Under the pieces are notes generated by a model. The model had not been told where the DNA came from and did not search any database. It saw nothing but the letters and a program-made list of their open reading frames with translations. From Hymenobacter chitinivorans DSM 11115 (lineage in GTDB: Bacteria; Bacteroidota; Bacteroidia; Cytophagales; Hymenobacteraceae): DNA of 64,000 nt. Position 1 is the stretch's first letter. The number at the start of each line of letters is the position of its first letter. The translations under genes and the position numbers were made by a program. The stretch is from contig NZ_PGFA01000001.1 of NCBI RefSeq assembly GCF_002797555.1, positions 3,100,001 through 3,164,000 of the forward strand. Direction: 5' to 3'. This document shows, piece by piece, positions 59,940-64,000 of the stretch.

Positions 59940-60191
59940 CTTCAAAACCGACCCATATACCTTCGGAAGGTACCCAACTGCCTTCCGAACCCACCGATAT
60001 ACCTTCCGAAGCTAATTAATTAGGTTCCGAACCTACCGCTGTAGCTCCCGAACCCAACCAAGTAGCTTCGGAACCCACCAATATACCTTCGCAAGCTACC
60101 TGATTGGGTTTCCAGCCCACCGATATACCTTCGGAAGGTACCGCAGTAGCTTCCGAAGCCAACTGGTTATCCTCCGAAGCCACACGGCCCC
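59940..60191. repeat. Twelve-unit tandem array with an exact 21-bp period
   Basis: Units begin every 21 bp from 59940 (59940, 59961, 59982, 60003, and so on to 60171) with no insertion or deletion. The conserved core is CTTC(C/G)GAA followed by (C/G)C or GC; several units continue CACCGATATAC. The unit is seven codons long, but in-frame stops occur in all plausible frames, so it is not coding. It fills the gap between two minus-strand genes, upstream of the 59451-59879 gene. Confidence 0.9.
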
Positions 60192-60214
60192 ACCCGGTAA
60201 TACCGGATGGGGCC
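60186..60214. terminator. Hairpin after the 60237 gene, possible terminator
   Basis: GGCCCCACCCGGTA pairs with TACCGGATGGGGCC with one mismatch and a 3-base loop. There is no T run, so factor-independent termination is doubtful. Confidence 0.4.
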
Positions 60215-60236
60215 GCGGTAGTAGTCCGGGACGGGC

Positions 60237-60719
60237 CTAGGCCTTAGGCTTGCCGGGCGCGGCGGGCTTGCGACCCTGGCCGGCAAAGCGCTGCTTGAGC
60301 TCATCCTGGGCCACCTGGGCACCGGGCACGTTGGCCTTGGCCGCGCTCTGAATGGTGCGGTACACGGCTAAAGCATCGGTGTAGGCCTCGCCGCCGGTTT
60401 GCATCATGGTACTTTCCAGGTCGGTAGTCACCTGCTGCAGGGGGCGCAGAATGTCGCCCAGGTCGGCGGTGGCCTGGATGTCGGCGCGCAGGTCGGGCAG
60501 GCTCACGAAGGCGGGCACGAAGCCGGCCGTGGCCGTAGCGTACTCCTCAATCTTCTGCATGAAGGCCACCGACTTGTCGCCCATTTTCGGGATTTCCTGG
60601 CGCTGCTCGGGCGTGAGCGGGTGCAGGTAGGGCGTCAGCTCCTGCTGAATGATGGCAAAGGCCGCCTCGACCCTCTTTTTAACGTCGGCGGGGATGGTAA
60701 CGGAAATGCGGTTAAGCAT
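60237..60719 (-). CDS. Conserved-looking hypothetical helical protein
   Basis: A 160-residue cytoplasmic protein starting at the ATG at 60719 (MLNRISVTIPADVKKRVEAAF). It is mostly helical with a basic, Pro/Ala-rich tail (QGRKPAAPGKPKA). No membrane helix or known motif is seen. The central LRADIQATADLGDILRPLQQVTTDLESTMMQTGGEAYTDALAVY stretch suggests a helical bundle. I cannot name a family. Confidence 0.7.
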   Translation of the reverse strand: MLNRISVTIPADVKKRVEAAFAIIQQELTPYLHPLTPEQRQEIPKMGDKSVAFMQKIEEYATATAGFVPAFVSLPDLRADIQATADLGDILRPLQQVTTDLESTMMQTGGEAYTDALAVYRTIQSAAKANVPGAQVAQDELKQRFAGQGRKPAAPGKPKA

Positions 60720-60950
60720 GGGGTAGGGGAATAAAGGATGAAAGAAGGGAAAAGGCACGGCCCTCTTTCGGTGTGCTAAGCGAGGGATAATCAGATAGGA
60801 TAGTAAGGGAAGTAAGATGCGGCGAATAGCTGAACCGTGCAAGTCCCACCCCGGGGCCGGGGGCCTATTCGGCAACCCGGAAAACAATTCGCCCCGGCTA
60901 TTTCTTCGTATTGCTAGAATTCGCCCTTCCGGACCAGCTCCTCACTTTCT

Positions 60951-61829
60951 ATGGAAACCTCCTTTCGCCGCATCTTCCAGATCATTGACGGTAACAAAAA
61001 GCAAGTCGGCGACGGCTTCGACGTGACCAGCCCCATGCCCGGGCCCCGCATCCGCCAGCTGAGTCCCTACCTGCTCCTCGACCACACCGGGCCCATGCCG
61101 GTAGCCCCTACTGAGCACCCCCTGGGCACCCCGCCCCACCCCCACCGCGGCTTCGAAACCGTGACGGTGGTGTACGAAGGCGCCCTCTCGCACCGCGACA
61201 CGGCCGGCCACAGCGGCACCCTGGGGGCCGGCGACGTGCAGTGGATGACGGCCGGGGCGGGCCTGCTCCACGAGGAGCGCCACGAGCTCGAATTCGCCCG
61301 GCGGGGCGGCACCCTGGAGCTGCTCCAGCTCTGGGTAAACGTGCCCCGGCGCGACAAGCTGGCCCCGCCCCGCTACCAGAACATCCGGGCCGCGGCCATT
61401 CCCAGCGTGCCCGTGGCCGAGGGCCGGGGCCAGATCCGCGTCATTGCCGGCAGCTACGCCGACGTGGTGGGTCCGGCCGAAACCTTCTCCCCCATCATCC
61501 TGCTCGACGTGCACCTGGCGGCCGGCGCCGAAATCGAGCTGCGCCTGCCCGCCGAGTTCAACGTGGGCATCTACGTGGTAAAAGGCGGCCTGCGCCTGCA
61601 CGACAACCGGGCCGCCACCACCAAGCAGCTGGTAGTATTTGGCTGGGACTCGCCCACGCTGCAGCTCAGCGCCACCGAGGACACCGTGCTGCTGGTGCTG
61701 GCCGGGGAGCCGATTGAGGAGCCCCTGGCCACCTACGGGCCCTTCGTGATGAACACCAACCAGGAGCTCATGCAGGCCATTGCCGACTTCGAAAGCGGCG
61801 GTATGGGCACCTTCCCCGAAGACGAATAA
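60951..61829 (+). CDS. Pirin family protein
   Basis: A 292-residue bicupin. The N-terminal cupin carries the metal-site histidines in PHPHRGFETVTVVYEGALSHRD and AGAGLLHEE (about residues 60-110), the hallmark of pirins. Some pirins are quercetin 2,3-dioxygenases and others are redox-sensing regulators; the present sequence does not separate these. It is followed 15 bp later by an aldo/keto reductase gene, so the two probably form an operon of redox-related enzymes. Confidence 0.94.
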   Translation: METSFRRIFQIIDGNKKQVGDGFDVTSPMPGPRIRQLSPYLLLDHTGPMPVAPTEHPLGTPPHPHRGFETVTVVYEGALSHRDTAGHSGTLGAGDVQWMTAGAGLLHEERHELEFARRGGTLELLQLWVNVPRRDKLAPPRYQNIRAAAIPSVPVAEGRGQIRVIAGSYADVVGPAETFSPIILLDVHLAAGAEIELRLPAEFNVGIYVVKGGLRLHDNRAATTKQLVVFGWDSPTLQLSATEDTVLLVLAGEPIEEPLATYGPFVMNTNQELMQAIADFESGGMGTFPEDE

Positions 61830-61844
61830 CGCCTCGCCCCCCGC

Positions 61845-62666
61845 ATGCTGACCCGCCTGATTCCCTCCTCCCAGGAAGCCCTGCCCGTCGTGGGCCTGGG
61901 CACCTGGCAAACCTTCGACGTGGCCGATGACGTGCCGCCTTCCCGCCACGTTCAGACCCTGGAAACGCTCCGGGCCGGGGGCGGCACCCTTATCGACTCC
62001 TCCCCCATGTACGGGCGGGCCGAAGCGGTAGTGGGCGCCATTACGACCGGCCTGCCCGACCCCGACGGCTTCTTTTATGCCACCAAAGTCTGGACCCAGG
62101 GCCGGGAAGAAGGCCGGCGCCAGATGCAGGACTCGTTGCGCAAGCTGGGCCGCCAGCAGGTTGACCTGATGCAGATTCACAACCTGCTCGACTGGCAAAC
62201 CCACCTGCCGCTCTTGCGCGACTGGCAGGCCAGCGGCAAGATCCGCTACCTGGGCATCACCCACTACACCGACTCTAGGCACGAGGAGCTGGAGCGGGTG
62301 CTGCGCCAGGAGCCCTTCGACTTCGTGCAGTTCAACTACTCCATCCTCGACCGGCACGCCGAGCAGCGCCTGCTGCCCGCCGCCGCCGACCTGGGCGTGG
62401 CCACGCTCATCAACCGGCCCTTTTCGGAAGGCGTGCTGCTGAGCAAGCTCGGGAGCCAGCCCCTGCCGGCCTGGGCCGCCGAGCTGGGCATCACGAGCTG
62501 GGCCGGGTTCCTGCTCAAGTTCATTCTTTCCCACCCGGCCGTCACCTGCGTCATTCCCGGCACGAGTCAGCCCGGCCACCTGGCCGACAACCTGGCCGCC
62601 GCCTCAGGGGTACTACCCGACGCCGCCCAGCGCGAGAAGATGGCGGCCTACGTGCGCGGCCTGTAG
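61845..62666 (+). CDS. Aldo/keto reductase
   Basis: A 273-residue NADPH-dependent oxidoreductase of the aldo/keto reductase fold. Visible elements are GLGTWQTFD (about 19-28), the catalytic region DSSPMYGRAEAVVG with Asp and Tyr, the lysine in YATKVW, and the histidine in VDLMQIHN. The C-terminal VTCVIPGTSQPGHLADNLAA closes the family. Substrate unknown. It is 15 bp downstream of the pirin gene. Confidence 0.92.
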   Translation: MLTRLIPSSQEALPVVGLGTWQTFDVADDVPPSRHVQTLETLRAGGGTLIDSSPMYGRAEAVVGAITTGLPDPDGFFYATKVWTQGREEGRRQMQDSLRKLGRQQVDLMQIHNLLDWQTHLPLLRDWQASGKIRYLGITHYTDSRHEELERVLRQEPFDFVQFNYSILDRHAEQRLLPAAADLGVATLINRPFSEGVLLSKLGSQPLPAWAAELGITSWAGFLLKFILSHPAVTCVIPGTSQPGHLADNLAAASGVLPDAAQREKMAAYVRGL

Positions 62667-62884
62667 CGGCAGCGGCCCATCCCCGCGGGGCCCAGCCGGC
62701 CCGGCAGTAGCCGTGGCGCCAAGCGCTGCCCTAGCCGCTGGCCACCGCCCAGCTACGGCTCTTTTTATCGTTACTCGGCTATAACACTCAGTTTATCAAG
62801 CCGTACCAACCTATTCACCACCGAATAGGCCGGGGCCGGCCTGTTCGGTATTTTCCTTATCCTACCTCCTCATTTTCTACGCTT

Positions 62885-64000
62885 ATGAATAGCATGAATC
62901 TTCGTCTCAAGCCCCTCGACCAGCAAGTTATTGTCATTACGGGGGCCTCCAGCGGCATTGGCCTGGTCACGGCCCGCATGGCGGCCCGGCAGGGCGCCGC
63001 CGTAGTGCTGGCCGCCCGCAACGCCGAGGCCCTGCGGGAATTGGCCACCGAAATCAACAGCCAGGGCGGGCAGGCCCTGGCCGTCCCCACCGACGTGGGC
63101 CGGGAGGAAGACATGCGGCGCCTGGCCGACGCGGCCATCGACGAATTCGGCGGCTTCGATACCTGGGTCAACAACGCCGGCGTTTCCATTTTCGGGTACT
63201 GCGACGAGGTCAGCATTCCGGACATGAAGCGCATGTTCGACACCGTGTACTGGGGGGCGGTGTACGGCTCCCGGCTGGCGGTGGCGCACTACAAGCAGCG
63301 CGGCATAGCCGGGGCCCTCATCAACACCGGCAGCTTCTTCGGCGACCGGGCCACGCCGGTGCAGTCGACCTACTGCGCCGCCAAGCATGCCCTGCACGGC
63401 TGGACGGACGCGCTGCGCATGGAGCTGGAAATGGAAAAGGCGCCCGTGTCGGTAACGCTCATTCACCCCGGCCGCATCGATACGCCTTACAACGAGCACG
63501 CCCAAAGCTACTACCAGCACCAGGTGGCGCACCGGGGCATGGTGTATCCGCCGGAGGCCGTGGCCGAAGCCATCCTCTTTGCCGCCGCCCACCCCAAGCG
63601 CGACCTGTACGTGGGCGTGCAGGCCAAGATCCTGAAAATGCTGGGCGACTTTGCCCCCCGCATCATGGATAAAGTAATGGAGGCCCTCACCCCTCCCGGC
63701 CAGGTAGACCCCAAGCGCCCCTCGCGCAACCCCGAAACCAGCGCCTTATACCACGCCGGCTACGGCCTGCACGAGCGGGGCTCCCACGAGGGCTGGTTCC
63801 GCACCCGCAGCCTGTACGTGAAAGCCCAGAAGCAGCCCTGGCTGGCTACCCTGGCCGTGGCGGGCGTGGGCACTGCCGCCTGGCTGCTGACTAAGTCGGG
63901 GAACGGTAACGGCCGCGCCAATGGCCAAGCTGCCAGTTCTCAAGCCGACGGGCAGGCCCACACCAATGATGTGGCGGCGGCCCACCCCGCACCGGTGGAA
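62885..64000 (+). CDS. SDR oxidoreductase with C-terminal membrane segment, 3' end cut
   Basis: At least 372 residues; the stop lies beyond the window. The SDR core (about 1-260) shows TGASSGIG (about 22-29), NNAG (about 98-101), the Ser in INTGSFFG and the catalytic YCAAK. After it, LYVGVQAKILKMLGDFAPRIMDKVM and a hydrophobic segment (about 335-352) followed by a Gly/Asn/Ala/Gln-rich tail are unusual for a classical SDR. This arrangement matches the SDRs with extended tails seen in Bacteroidota. Start at 62885, with an alternative ATG nine bases later. Confidence 0.9.
   Translation, partial: MNSMNLRLKPLDQQVIVITGASSGIGLVTARMAARQGAAVVLAARNAEALRELATEINSQGGQALAVPTDVGREEDMRRLADAAIDEFGGFDTWVNNAGVSIFGYCDEVSIPDMKRMFDTVYWGAVYGSRLAVAHYKQRGIAGALINTGSFFGDRATPVQSTYCAAKHALHGWTDALRMELEMEKAPVSVTLIHPGRIDTPYNEHAQSYYQHQVAHRGMVYPPEAVAEAILFAAAHPKRDLYVGVQAKILKMLGDFAPRIMDKVMEALTPPGQVDPKRPSRNPETSALYHAGYGLHERGSHEGWFRTRSLYVKAQKQPWLATLAVAGVGTAAWLLTKSGNGNGRANGQAASSQADGQAHTNDVAAAHPAPVE

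Noticed and set aside
1..64000. tRNA, rRNA, riboswitch, prophage or transposase genes
   Set aside because: I looked in the gaps for cloverleaf arms, rRNA signatures, integrases and transposase motifs and found none I could support.

Overview
The window looks like chromosomal DNA of a GC-rich member of the Bacteroidota, most likely a Hymenobacter-like organism (Hymenobacteraceae, Cytophagales); this is inferred from gene content, not from a marker gene. Supporting signs are SusC/TonB-type receptors with carboxypeptidase-like N-terminal domains, LytS/LytTR two-component pairs, a menaquinone (MenF-MenD-MenB) pathway, many DUF families typical of the phylum (DUF3667, DUF6370, DUF1266, DUF4281/ABA4-like), absence of obvious Shine-Dalgarno sequences, and promoters that fit the Bacteroidota form TTTG-N19-TAnnTTTG (two near-perfect cases at 8429-8459 and 29330-29360). 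I see no rRNA or tRNA gene, no insertion-sequence transposase and no CRISPR array.

Layout. 1-8.3 kb: membrane and sensory genes (a bPH-domain protein cut by the left edge, a GAF protein), a Tat-type lipoprotein amidase, a DUF2256 protein, a lipoprotein beta-propeller, an AsmA-like protein and a PAS protein with a small partner. 8.4-12.7 kb: an outer-membrane beta-barrel gene behind a striking triple palindromic operator, a 2H phosphoesterase and a cytochrome-b-like membrane protein. 12.9-17 kb: AraC regulators with short-chain dehydrogenases, one of them an internally deleted remnant. 17-24.7 kb: a cell-wall amidase, an ATP-grasp protein, a palindrome array, a PLP lyase, a DUF3667 protein, a deoxyhypusine-synthase-like enzyme and HslV. 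24.8-30 kb: a TonB receptor, the E2 subunit of pyruvate dehydrogenase and a histidine phosphatase. 30.2-34.9 kb: a menaquinone operon (hotdog thioesterase, menF, menD, menB); menE follows at 41 kb. 35-41 kb: secreted proteins and a DUF4157 protein whose C-terminal half looks like an ADP-ribosyltransferase toxin. 42.4-45.8 kb: an M49-like metallopeptidase lipoprotein and envelope proteins. 46-52.8 kb: two LytS/LytTR systems that converge on each other. 52.9-59.1 kb: a secreted repeat protein and a TonB receptor that share the same promoter architecture, a TQGYW-type lipoprotein and an acyltransferase. 59.2-64 kb: repeats, two hypothetical genes, pirin, an aldo/keto reductase and an SDR cut by the right edge.

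Most notable: (1) the DUF4157-ADP-ribosyltransferase protein at 36.7-38.9 kb, a candidate effector of an extracellular contractile injection system; (2) identical promoter modules upstream of the genes starting at 53630 and 57839, each with two 9-bp direct repeats 21 bp apart and 12 bp upstream of the -33 element, which is the geometry of LytTR activator sites, in a window carrying two LytTR regulators; (3) three phased DNA arrays: three 16-bp TACGA...TCGTA operators around a promoter, a 41-bp-period array of CCAAACGTTTGG palindromes, and a 12-unit array with an exact 21-bp period; (4) several families of intergenic inverted repeats, including a perfect 42-bp pair whose ends abut a kinase and its response regulator.
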